In this document: positions 48,050-60,800 of the stretch, piece by piece
Numbering within the stretch: position 1 is the stretch's first letter
Layout of the letters: the number at the start of each line of letters is the position of its first letter
Assembly (NCBI RefSeq): GCF_016086655.4
Contig: NC_052140.2
Location: forward strand, 19,220,001 to 19,284,000
Reading direction: 5' to 3'
DNA length: 64,000 nucleotides
Origin: Lepeophtheirus salmonis
Lineage: Eukaryota; Arthropoda; Copepoda; Siphonostomatoida; Caligidae
The notes under the pieces: model-generated
Seen by the model: only the letters and a program-made list of their open reading frames with translations
Databases searched by the model: none
What the model was told of the DNA's origin: nothing
Translations under genes and position numbers: made by a program

Positions 48050-48790
48050 ACACTGATAACTTGACAAATGTTTGAGAAGAGAGTAGTTTAGCTCTCATGA
48101 CGTTTAATTAAACTAAATGCAAGTCTTAGGACCGGTTCTATTGGTCCTTTGAATTTTTCATAAATGTTAAAAGCTTTGCATTTATTTCCCACAAAATATT
48201 CATATTTTCTTTATAACACGAACCTATAATATTTTTACTTTGTAATATAATTTATTATATTATATAGTAGAATAATTACAAGAAGGATCTGAATGACGTA
48301 CCGAGGATCGATTTTATCTTCTTTAAGGACTGACTAGTCATTGGAACGTTTTAATTAGCATAAGTTTGAATTTTTTAATACCCATGAATATAAAAAAGAT
48401 TATCTGACAGAACTGGACCATGGTCCTCAGCCCTAAATAAGGACCAACAAAACACTTATATGGTAGGAAAAAAATATACGCATGTTCCAATCTGACAGAA
48501 CTAGACCATGGTCCTCAGCCCTAAATAAGGACCAACAAAACACTTATATGAGAGAAAAAAATATACGCATGTTCCAATCTGTTTCGAGCAAGGACCTTAG
48601 CAGGAATGCCTCTCTTATCGATCATCAATTGTACTCCCTATCCAACAAAGACTTATCTCCCACATGAGCACACTACACACTAGTTATTGCTGTTTATTTA
48701 GATGTTATCTCTTCAAGAATTAAAGAACAATGATAAGAGCTTTATAAAATTTAAAACATTGCTGAGGTTGCCAACAGCAAAAAATGCCTA
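48050..48790 (+). repeat. family P core and tail around an 88-bp tandem duplication
   Basis: GAGAGTAGTTTAGCTCTCAT (48077) is a P core. 48403-48490 and 48491-48577 are two near-identical tandem units beginning TCTGACAGAACT(G/A)GACCATG. From 48590 to 48790 P words resume (CCAACAAAGACTTATCTCCC, AGAATTAAAGAACAATGATA, TTGCCAACAGCAAAAAATGC). Confidence 0.7.
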
Positions 48791-48827
48791 GAATTTACAA
48801 CCCTAGCTATTATTAGTAAAAACATAC

Positions 48828-51800
48828 CTGAGAGGCTTGGCGAGGGTCCGGAACTAGCCACACCCGTTCGTGTATAGTAACCCGAATCATTATGCGAGTC
48901 TCCTCCTTCTGAGTTTGTGCCATTTGACAAAGTCAGTGGAGAAGAGTTAGGCCAGAGTCTAGCTGGAAGGACACTGAGTCCATTTTCTTTAATGGGAGGC
49001 ATTTGATGAGGTGGAGGCCGATAGGGAGGAGGGCGTCTTGGAGGTAGGGCTGGTGATTTTCGAACGACATAAGTAGATGCGTCGTCATCGTAGGATATCA
49101 TCATAATTTGATTCGTGGGTGTATTGGAGGATGATGCTCTGGGTACCTGCCCCAAAACTCCACGGCCATCATCCCCCAATTCGTTTCCCTCCTCTTCCAA
49201 TAAGTCATCCTGACTAACTGCACGTCGAAGAGAGCCGGAAGCTATTTCTGAAATGAGATCCTTTCTACGTCTTTTAGAGCCCCGTATGGCCCCTCGGGCA
49301 AGGACCTCAATTCCTTTGTCTTCTGACTTTTCTCCACAAAAAGTCTCAGATACTTTATTATCCAGCCAATTAGAGAGATCTCCTTTAATGATGTCATCTC
49401 GAGCATCAATGTGACGATCCTGCAAGAGTCTATCACGAATGGATCGACGCTCCAGACGGTCATTGCACTCTACCCGCTCCTGATCAAATCCTTCTTTCAT
49501 GGAGTGAGTTAACTGAGTTATTTGATCTTGAGTTTTTTTCTCCAGATGAAGGAGTCGATGCTCTAGCTTTCCGTGACAGGTATTGAGATGTTTCACAATT
49601 TCCTTGCGATCATGGTTGATCTTTTTCTCAAAACTACGAAAAAAATGGAGCACAGTGGCATACGTAACCACCGCTTGCAGGGCCCTAAAATTAAAAACAT
49701 GATTTATGGATTAGTCTTATAGGTGAAAATAAGGTTTAGTGTTTGGGTTCGGTCTAAAAGTCAAAGAACGGTCTGAGGCAGTTTTAATTTTGTAAGAGCA
49801 GATGAAAGAAATTCGTTCCAAGTACGGTTTTGTAATAAAATTCGGTCAATACGAAAAAAAAAGAAAAAAAATCGTTAAAAAAAACAACAACTTCTTAACT
49901 TTTAAGTAATATTGCCTTAAATATCCCTTTCCCCTTAGAAAATTTCACCTTAAAACCATTTTGCCTCAAGGATATTTCGCCTTAATGTAAGAATAAATGA
50001 GATTTATACGTATTTTTTGTTATTTTTGGTTAAAATTGATGTTGCCTTGGAATTTTTTAATCAAAATATGTAATGCGTATTACTTTGAAACGCATCAAAT
50101 GGTTGTTTTCTGTAGGAAAAAAGATGAAAATATGACACACGCAAAATTTCAACACATACATATTATTTAAATTTAGTCATTTAATGTGTTCGAACCAGAT
50201 ATAAAATACGTAATAAAATATAATGATATGACAATGATTCGAATGGAAAAAGTACTAATCACTTCTCGGTTATCAATTATCATTAGACATGATGGATTAT
50301 TCCTACTAGAAAAGATTAATAGATTGACAAACAAGTATAATATGAGGTATGAGCATAATTCCATCAGTATTCCAACAGAAAACAAACCTTGAATGCATTT
50401 TACAGCAATAAATATTGCATATTTTGATTAAATAAATTCAAAGGGAAGATAAGTTTCAACCAAAAATAAGCAATAACGACGTAAAATCTTCCCCTTTTTA
50501 TATTTTAAGGCAAAATGACCAGGCACCATCTTTTATTTTTTTAGATAAATAAATGTGGGGCTACGGATTAAATTTGGATTCAGGGCTATCTCTACAGGAA
50601 TATCAGTTCATATTGGTCTATCAAAAATCCTTTAAGATCGAACCAGAAAAAAAAAAAAAATGGTATCAGACATTACAAATATCAACAGTAATATAATAGA
50701 CATGAAATAAAACAACAAACCTTTCGAATGTTTCCTCCCAAATCCAGATAATATTGTTCTCCTGGAGAGAGTGGAAGAGAGGGAATGGTCTCTGGTTTAG
50801 GCTCAGGGAACTCGGATATGTCAGGAAAGTAATGACAACCGTAGGGCGACCAATTAGGAACTGTTTTTCTTCGACTCGTTCGCTGAAAAAAAAAATATAT
50901 ATATAAAAAGGTAAACATTTTTTAACTTTTTAAATGGCCTAAAATTATTTCTATGCAATAATTAATATTTTGTTATTTTCCTATTAAGAAAGGGCTCCAT
51001 GATAATTAGCGTATCTACTTCATAAAAGATATAATATGTATGTACATAACAGTAAACGAAGCCTTGAGGAAGATTTTTATTTTTGGGATTTCTTCCCGTT
51101 TGCAACACCTCGAAGCCTTTTTTTTTTTTTGTTAATTTCTTAATTAAGGCCCTTGCAGCATACCTTTTTATGAGGAGTTTTTCCATCCATGACGGATTGA
51201 GCCAAATGATCATCAATGGGAGTAAGACAAGGAGGATTCTCTAGTAACTCAATAATGATACTCAATTCCTTTCGTTTGGCAATGTCTTTTGGGGACTCTC
51301 CTTGAAGGTTAAGAAGCTTCATATCACTCCCAGACTCAAGTAGGATCCTTACTAATTTCCGTTTGCCCATGGCGGAGGCAATGTGAAGCGGTGTGTCACC
51401 ATTCTAAGGGAGGAAAAGAGATGGATTAAAAACTTACTGATTTTGAAAAAAAACAAAAAACATGTGATAGCTAGTCTTCTGTATTTTTCTAGTTACCTAA
51501 TGTTGATTATTTTATAGATTAAATTAATAATTTTATCAGAATAAGTATCAATGGCAGCTTATAAAATGACACAAATTCTAAACGAAAGCCCTTGATTGTT
51601 TTAAATTAATAATAAATCCAAATCCTAAGTGCAATTTAGGTTGGGGTCTTCTGCCCCACTAACATTTCCAGCATAATAATTATTTTGGCTTCCATTTTGT
51701 CATCTTTGAAGATACAGCCAATATTTAAATTGTAAAACCAATCGCAAATGATTATTAAAATATAATGCAACCTCATTTTGGTAAAAGTTACAAATAAAAA

Positions 51801-54800
51801 CTCGAGCTGTAAGCATTTCTTATTGTATAAACCTGGGGCTTTACTTGCTTTCATCATTGGAATGGGGGCTTAACCTCGAAAAATTATCAACACAATATAC
51901 TAGCAGATGGTACCCATGTTGCTGAGCTGAGTATAAAAAAAGAAGGAGAACGAGAGTAAGAAGGAAAAATAGGCTGTATTTCGGCCAAAGACAGCCTCTT
52001 AAAGACCTAGAGACAATATATATATATATATGTTTGATTATTTACGTCTGCCTGCTAAATTTCTGACTGATCTGTTCGACTATTTTGGGATCAATGTGTG
52101 ATAACACCAAAAACAGACTTATAAAAGAAACATATGATAATTTTTTTTGGAAGGGCTCAAGGCCTCAGTCCCTCTAAAGGGGCTATTGACTCCACGTTAT
52201 ACGAGTTTCTGAAGGAAATGAACCTCGTTGCATTGGACAATATATGTATTTAAAATGTGTTAAATCTGGTTTTTAGGGCGTTGCTTTCTTCAATTTTGAA
52301 ACTATCTTAGGGTTTTTATTTAAAGGAGGACTTTTAATGCTTTCATCTATAAAATGTGATAGTTTTTGGTTATTATTAAATAATATAAGTCTTTTTTTAC
52401 ACTTTACCACCAAATGGGGCAGTTTGCAAATTTTCAGCCCTGATTACATATACATTTTAAAACTAGATTCATTAATAAATAACACTTGTTCCTACTTGAT
52501 TGCACATAGTCAAACCATGAGAAAACCATTAGTTTTTTTAGCCCCCACATGTTAAAAACAAAAACCAAAAAAATAATAAAAATAAATTTGTATGTAAAGC
52601 TTAACATCTATTAGTATTAACATACAAATTTAAAAAGAACGAAGGAAAGAGAGAGAAAAAAACACTAATTAGAAGCATACGAAAAAAAAAAAAAAAAAAA
52701 TACCATTTCTTGATGAAACACTTAAAATACAGTAAATTTAAATTAAGCTTCTTGGAAGAAAAAAAACAAGAAATATTGTAATCATAAAAAATAACATAAT
52801 ATATAATATAGCGTCAACCATTATTAGATTTGTAAAAAATATGAAATGGAACGCATGTGAAACTTTTTTTAGTTGCAACATAAACTGGGTTTTTAATCAT
52901 TTTAGCTTTTATCAGAATTATTTAATCCTTGATGAAGAAAGATCCAAAAATAAAGACCCTCAAATACTCTACTGTTCTGAAGTTATAATTAGTGTAAGTC
53001 CCTTTTGAACTCAGAGTAGTAGCGATGCTCCACAAGGAAGTAATTTCTGCCTATGTCTTGTGATGTAGCCTTCTGTATTTATTAACTGGCCTGCTTTTTT
53101 TGCGATGGAGTTTCTTATCCTAACCTGTTGTCATTATTATTTGACTCCTATGTGTCATTCTTGCCAATGTCCAATGTGGTCATTCTGACCTTTTGAAGAA
53201 TGTATTAAAGGAGAGAAGCTTAGCTCTCATTACGTTTGATTAGATCAGCTGCAAGTAGTTGTGAGAGGAAGAAAATAAACACAAATCCCACAACCAGATA
53301 TAGGAATGACCTATACTAGGTTTAAATTACTCGGATGTCGTTCCTACATTCTCCTCCAAGTCCAACAAGGACTTGCGATTATCACTCCCGAGAAGCAAGT
53401 CCTTATTGTTACTCAACGTCTTTCATGAGCAGACGCACTAGTAATTTACTTAGATGTTACCTTATCAAGAATTAAATAATAATTGTTACAGTCTCGGAAA
53501 ATAAAATTCTGTTCAGATTACCAACTAGGAAAAGCCGCATCCTCTTCTCTAGAACGAATTTTATACACCTTTTCTTATAACTCTCGAACAAATCAACAGT
53601 TCTGTTTTCTGTCTTTCATGAGCACACAGACTCGTGGTTACTCATTATGAAAGGATGTCAGGGGCATCCACAGGATTTTTATATACAGGTGTGTCCGTCT
53701 AAAACTGAACACTCCTTTAAATTTTACGGCTTGAGGGCTTGACGAGGGGTTCTCTTGTAGACATTAAGGCCAAGATCATTCTTAACTAGCAAGTCCATGG
53801 TCCTTCTGCTGACGTTAAACTCCCTGGGGAGGCGGCTGACGGTGACCTTGCTTCTCTTGTCCTCGACAGACTTTTTCACGGCAGCAACCATTTTGTCCGA
53901 CCTTCGAGGCCTTGACTTAGATCTTGTGGTCGCCTCAGGAGTCCCTTTGGCTGTAAATGGTGGTGCGGCTGCAGTTCAGAACCTTGGCAATTTCAGAGGG
54001 AGTTTTTCCTCATGCGGGAAGTTCCAAAATTTCGACTCGACGCCTCTCCATATTACCGGCTGTTGTTTCACTGTTGCTATTTTGGTTTTGAACTAGTCAA
54101 GAACCTTGCCTCGAAGTATAAACTGGTTTCAACTCAATAAAATCACGAATATGTGCATGGCGTAAAATTTAAAGAAGTGTTCAGTTTTCGACGCGCATAC
54201 CTGTATATATATATATATATATATTTTTTGGGTAGGTGTGTTAAAAAAATTTCAAATATTAAATTTTCCCCCTATTTTCGCGTAAATTTTTTCATCCTGA
54301 TATATAGATCTAAACTTGTTCCGGATTATAAATTCCCACACTGTATATGTTGAGTAGTAGCATTTTCTCACTTGAAATCAAATACTTATCATAACATCCT
54401 TTAAAAATAATAAAGCCTGCACAGATTGTCAACTACAAAAATGCTTAGAATTTACCAATCTAATCATATTCCTCTAGTTATGAAGTACAAAAAGACTAAA
54501 ATATTTAAATCAATTTCTTTTTCTTCACCCAAAAAGTTTGAATACATAAATATGATACAATATCCCTTCCTCCATATCATAAAAATCCACCTAAGCCCTC
54601 ACTACGTCATTTTGTTTTCCTCCTGATTAACACAAAGGGATTAAGAAAATATCAAAAGATTATACGCTATAAAAAAACCAATAAAATATGTGATTAATTA
54701 TGATTCTTGCTCATTAGCGACACACATAAAAGTCCATGATTATTTGTATGATTATAAATTAGAAAAAACGTTTTGTTGTGTACCTCAAATTCTTAATTTT

Positions 54801-57800
54801 ATTATATTTCGCAACCTTTCATACAAAAATCAATAGAAAAAGATCAATTGGTAGTAAGACAATTCTTCCCAACTTTTTAGGAATATTTAAATTACTAAGA
54901 ATAGTTTGCAAGAGCTAATTGACATTCAATCAATCAACACCGTTCATAACACTACTAGTAAGGGGAAATGCCAAGTACTAACGCTCGTAATTTATAAAAT
55001 GAATCGTAAGTGCACAAATTAGGACACAAATCCATCATGACTGCACAAGTCTTACAAATGGCCAAATTTGTCTACCAAAGATACCATTTTTCCTCACTTA
55101 AAAGGGTCTGTACCATGCTTTAAAACACTTGCAAGGCCTTAAACTTATTTCCAGAAAATATCTTTGTGTAGGGGTAAAGAAATATTGCCCCAAAAACTCC
55201 TAGTCTTTGTTAAAACAAAAATCAATGAAACCCCCAATCATTGAGCACATCAGTGGCGTTCACAGAGGCTGGAGCTCCTTCTAAATCGATGAATCTTTTA
55301 TTCTTGAGGAAAGAACGATTACGTTTGAGTGAACTCATAAAAACGGAGAATAGCAACATTTGTATCTTCGTCAAGGCCTAATAACTATGGCTAATGCGTA
55401 GGATTGCGACTGGTTTCAAATAAAACGAGATTACTCGATCTGCGTATTTCTGCAGCAAATGGTTATGACGAGAATACTCGTGACAATGAGTTTGTCAGGA
55501 GGAGGAGCAAACGTGAATATATAATTTTAATGGTAACTTACATGGAAAGAGAGGAGGGAAGACAAAAAAAAATAAAGCCTCGTAATATGAAACGCTTATA
55601 ATTAAAATTTCATACTGGAAAATGCCCGAGTTTTTTTTTTTTTAATTAAGAGCCCTTTGCCAGATCACGATTTCTGTTGTTTTTCTTATTGTATTATGGT
55701 GTGTTCCATTTCTCTAGCCTACTTTTCCTGAGCGACACCCTCGCGCTTTCCCAGAATATCACTTATTATATTATATACCTATATATAATATATTATTTGA
55801 AATTTATATTAATAGAATATTAATAATAAAAGGAAGAACCCAGGTTGGCCAGTCTACGCCCAATGTAACATAGCTTTTCGATAAATTATGATCAAATTAA
55901 GTTTTCTTAATTATATCTACTTTTCATATTATTTATGAAAGAAGAGATTTAGAGTGCTTTTTAAATCATTTCTAAGTGTTTTAGGTGGAGCTGCTCAATG
56001 TGAAAAACTACCCATTTGGCTCATGTGTCTCTTTTAAAAATTGCCTATATATTAGTGTTGAAACTCGGTCCGAGATTGAATTTATTATAGTTTCGTCTTA
56101 AAAGTCTACGACTTCACAAAAAAAAAGAACGTTTTTTCCCTTCAAAATTGGCTTTTTCTAAAATTATGATTATTATTTTCTTTAATTCACTTTATGAAGT
56201 GGTTTACCCATAACACTTTTCAAGCCATTGCTTCACTTGAACTGTGTTTTTTTCACATCAAAAAGCAGTGTAAGTACTAGATAGAGTAAAATACGAAATT
56301 GGTTTTGATCCATTGTTTTGAAAATAACAAAAGTATCGTATCACTTAGCATAAGAATTCACAAAGTCAAGAACAAATTGTCATGAAATTTTGACAGCTGT
56401 CTTTTGAAGGTTGTGACACACTGAAATGATTAAAAAATAGCTCAATCTATTTGTGAAACCTGGGACTTTCAGCCCATGTGTTAAATAGTTGTTTTTTTTG
56501 CTAGATTGATTAAGACCATAAATTTAATCGTTTTTATTTTGTGGACATATTTTCCCCATTTCAGTTATAGGGGATGTATACATACAAAACTTTAAGCTTC
56601 CTATGAAGTCATTGTAACCATGAACGGGCGAATGTAACTAGGGACTATGTTCTAACTATGTAGGGACGCAGTAAAAATAGCAATAAATTATATTCGATAA
56701 AAATATACGGCGGTTGTGCTGTTTGGCAAAATCGGTCAACAAATACATCACGATCCAGAGCTTTGGAATTCGTTACTCTATGCTCAGGACACCAAGATCA
56801 CTGAGCCTCTCATCTGCTGTGATGGCCTGCATAAATTTAATGGTCGGGATCTCCATGCTCTATATATGATAATGTGTTTATTGAGACTCGCGAGAAAAAT
56901 TGTCATAAATACATGATTGCTGTATTTTATCAGCACAACAGTGTCCAGGAATATATGTACAGGGTCACAGGCTACCTTTTTCTTTATTTGTTATAAGGTG
57001 TATTTATTATACGTTCTCAAACACATCCATGAAGTTTTGAGCCAAAAAATGGTAAAACTCCTCTAATCCAGGACTCTACAACTCATGTAGAAATATGAAA
57101 CGTGTTGCATGATAGAGTTAAACTTCATTTAATGATCCCAATGCTCACAAAATTGGGAAATACAGATGACGTGTCATCAAGAATTCAGCTATGAAATCAG
57201 TATAGATCCAATTTTTCAATGTGACTGCTTTAGAACAAATTCCATTGAAGGCGCAAATGTCTCAGACGGCTATGCGTTTTTCAGAGCGGACCCTAACACT
57301 AATATCTACCCATAATAAAATACTTTATAGTATTACCATTAAGTAATATAATATTAGCAAAGTGTTGAGCCATACAAATTCACTAGATTCGTTTTAATAC
57401 AATTATATGATTTTTTTACAAGAATTTTAATTACAAAATGTATTGTTATAATTGAATAACAAAAAGGCATTATCATTCTGCAAAAAAAATGAAGAAAAAA
57501 CTAATTATTTCAGTATGTATAATAAGGAGGAAACAAAAAAATAACTAACACAAGAACAAAACAATCTTAATAAATAAGATATTATTCTGGCTACTACTCA
57601 ACATATACAGGGTGGAGATTGATTTATAATCCGGAACAAGTTTAGATCTTAGTATCTTGAGTATCCTGAGATCCATGTTTTTGAAAGTCTGCTCATCAGA
57701 TTTAACTGACAGAACTGTATAAGAAAAAATACAAAATCCTTGAGGTGACCTCCTAATACGAAGGCCCTGTAGCCATTATAGTGTGCCTCCGTACCGGAAG

Positions 57801-60800
57801 CATACCCAAGAAGATTATTGGGGTGTACTGTTGACGATGTTGTCAAGGCTTTCAAGGAGTCTAATGGGGAAATAACATATGAAAGGAAGACTCATTCTTA
57901 AATTATACAAATAAATACCTAAATTTTATAATATTTATTGTTAACTAACGATATCCAGATACTTCCCGGTAAATCGCTCAAAAAGAATTCACAGGAAAAT
58001 AGAAAACCTCATAGCTACAACTAATAAGCGTGTCTATCTATCTCAAATGTTTTGCATCTGATAAATAAATAAAAAAAATAGTTTTTATTTTTCTTCAAAT
58101 ATCTTTAATGGTTTTCTACTCTTTGAAAAAAGTTTTTTTTCTCTATAAAGGTAAATATTATGTTATATATAAAAATGAGATTTTTTTATAATTAATTTGA
58201 ACTCAAGACCGAGAAAAAAACATCTTTCAGGTATTCAATCAACGAAGAGATCATTAATAAAGGAAAATATACCTAATTGCCCTTTATTATTTGAACCAAG
58301 TTATCTTTGAACATAAGTTATTACATATGTAAGTCCAAGATACATCAAATAACGTATAAAAGGCAACCCCGATCTAACAGCCACATATTCTGAGCGTGTC
58401 ACATTACCAAGCGGACATATACAGTTATCAAATGTAGCATACCTGGTTTAAGAGAGGCACTATTAGTAACTTATTCCAGATTTCCCTTTTCAGACATCTT
58501 AGTGGAGGGTCGAACATAGTTAAATAGGTGAAATTACTCGGATGCCGATCCTCAATTTTACTTTAAGTCTAACAAGGACTTATACTCATATTTCCCGAGC
58601 AAACCCTCATGCTTAGTGTTGGGTCGCTCTTTATTTAGAACTGAAGACTGCAGACTCGTCCAGTTGAGTCTCAGTTCGGTTCAGTTCAGTCCTAAAAAAT
58701 ATAAAGTTAAGTCCTTGTTGACGTCACTCAATGTTTATTTTTTAAATGAGTTATAGTATTGACAGTCAGAAGGACCAACAATCTTAAGGCTACTAGTCCC
58801 AAGGATTAATTAGACTTGTCCAAGACTGGACTGGGCTGGACCAAATAAATAAGGGCTGACGTAACATTAATCATTGCGACTCTCCATTTTTCATGAGCTC
58901 CCCCCCCCCCAAGACACACTAGTTATTACTTTATAGTTAAATGAATCCTTCTTTAGAATTAAATAATAATGATAGAAGCTTTGGAAAGTAAAAAACAAAC
59001 TTTTTCCCTGATAGTTCTACGGCGATCTTCAAGAAATGGATTGGATTCTAAATATGATGTTATTTTAGTGATATAAAGAAGTCTGTAATGTTATTTTAAA
59101 TGCAATGCACACACGACTACCTGGTACAAAATATGTACATATACTTTGAAGGAAATAAATACCCCTGGGAGTGGAAAAACAGGATTTCAGGATCAATTAA
59201 AAACAAATAATAACAATAAGAATATTAATGATAATATAGGTCATTTCATGCGCCAACAAACTCAAATCCAAAGGCTTGAATATAAATTATAAATACATTA
59301 TATGTACAAATAAATTAAACCATTTAACAGATCGAGCGGTTTCGCCTTTTTCGTTCATGATATTATACAATCTTTTATATATTTATTAGTGTTAGTTTTC
59401 CGTCTTAAAAACAATGCAAAATGGGGTTGAGATCGCTTTCATTTCAATCTTGTTCTAAAACTATGTTGCCAACAAAAAAACAAACAAGAAAAAAAAATAT
59501 GGATCTATTACATTAATTATTTTTTTAAGAAAATAAATATGGTTTTTTTTAAGAGTTAACTTTTTTATTAGAAAAGGAAAATCCGGCCTTAACAAATCTT
59601 TGACTAACCGGACAAAAAATTATATGTTAGCCCGAGTTTCAACACTGATATTTAGTGTTATGTATGCAGAATGGGGGACCCAAAAAAAAGAATATTCATA
59701 TTTTAACTAATTTAACATTTATCTGTACGATTATAATTTCGGTCCAAGGTTTGAAATCAACATAAAAAAAATTATTTTCACAGTCTAAACTTTGGTTTGT
59801 CCCGAAATATCCGTAGAAATCAGTCTAGATAAAATCACTTAAGCTGCTCGAACAATATCACTCGATCTGAGTCTCAACACTAATATTTATATTGGTATAT
59901 GAAAAAAAACAAAAAAACAGCCCAGAAAATAAATAATTTATTCAATATGAATGTGTTTGAAGTACTGAGAGTACTACAAGAAGTGGGCGAGTGAGAAACA
60001 AAGTAAAAATTAATTTACATGAAATAGTAATTATCGTTCCTTTTGTTAATAAATTCTTAAATGAACATCTTATACTAACCACATAGGTACATAGATCTAT
60101 ATAATATACAGTCAAATCCGAATAAGATAAAGAAAGTTCTCATACACAAATTTTTTATTGCATAAAGTTCTTCGCATAAAAGTACCATGATCCTAAAAAA
60201 TAACTTCAAGTATTTTGACTACCTTAGGACGTAATTTTGCATAGAATTTAAAAAAAAAAATCCCCATTAGAATGATAAAAATATTCGTTAAATTCCCACG
60301 GGCCTTTGGTTTTTCTTATATCATTTGTCAATTCTAATATAATATTGTTCGAAGAAGATTCGTTTAATATAATATTGGGTATGACAATCACCCATTTGAG
60401 GAAACGTAAAATTGATCTTCCTTAGCGAAAAAATGCAAAAAAAAAAACCTGTCTATGTGAAATGAATATGATTTTAAATCAATAGCAATTTATCTTATTT
60501 CAATATCCAGGTAACTAATTTGCTTAAGTCAGTGATTCCTATCCGGGATCTAAGAAAATTATCGAAGTTCATGAAGAAATATATTTTCAAAAGAAAAGAA
60601 AAAAAAAAAAAAACGAACTCCCAAGGTTCTGTTATAAAAAAAGTCATTTTGAAAAAAATAAATAAACCGAGAATCCCTGATTTAACACTAAAATGACCGA
60701 GGTATAGTATATTTGACAGCATTGAATTTTCAAAGTCAATTTAGCCTTGGTCATAATCGGAAATGATTTCACTTATTTGATTACAAATTATTTATTTTTT

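Noticed and set aside
49610..49680. Alternative acceptor at CTGCAAG in the ANKRD6-like exon to avoid the frameshift
   Set aside because: It would give the wrong phase relative to the previous exon and would lose the conserved GPASGGYVCHCAPFF block, which fits exactly after GNIRK.
50173..50392. Open frames on both strands in the middle of the family T element
   Set aside because: Mutually overlapping on opposite strands and AT-rich with no motif; not enough to call a transposase.
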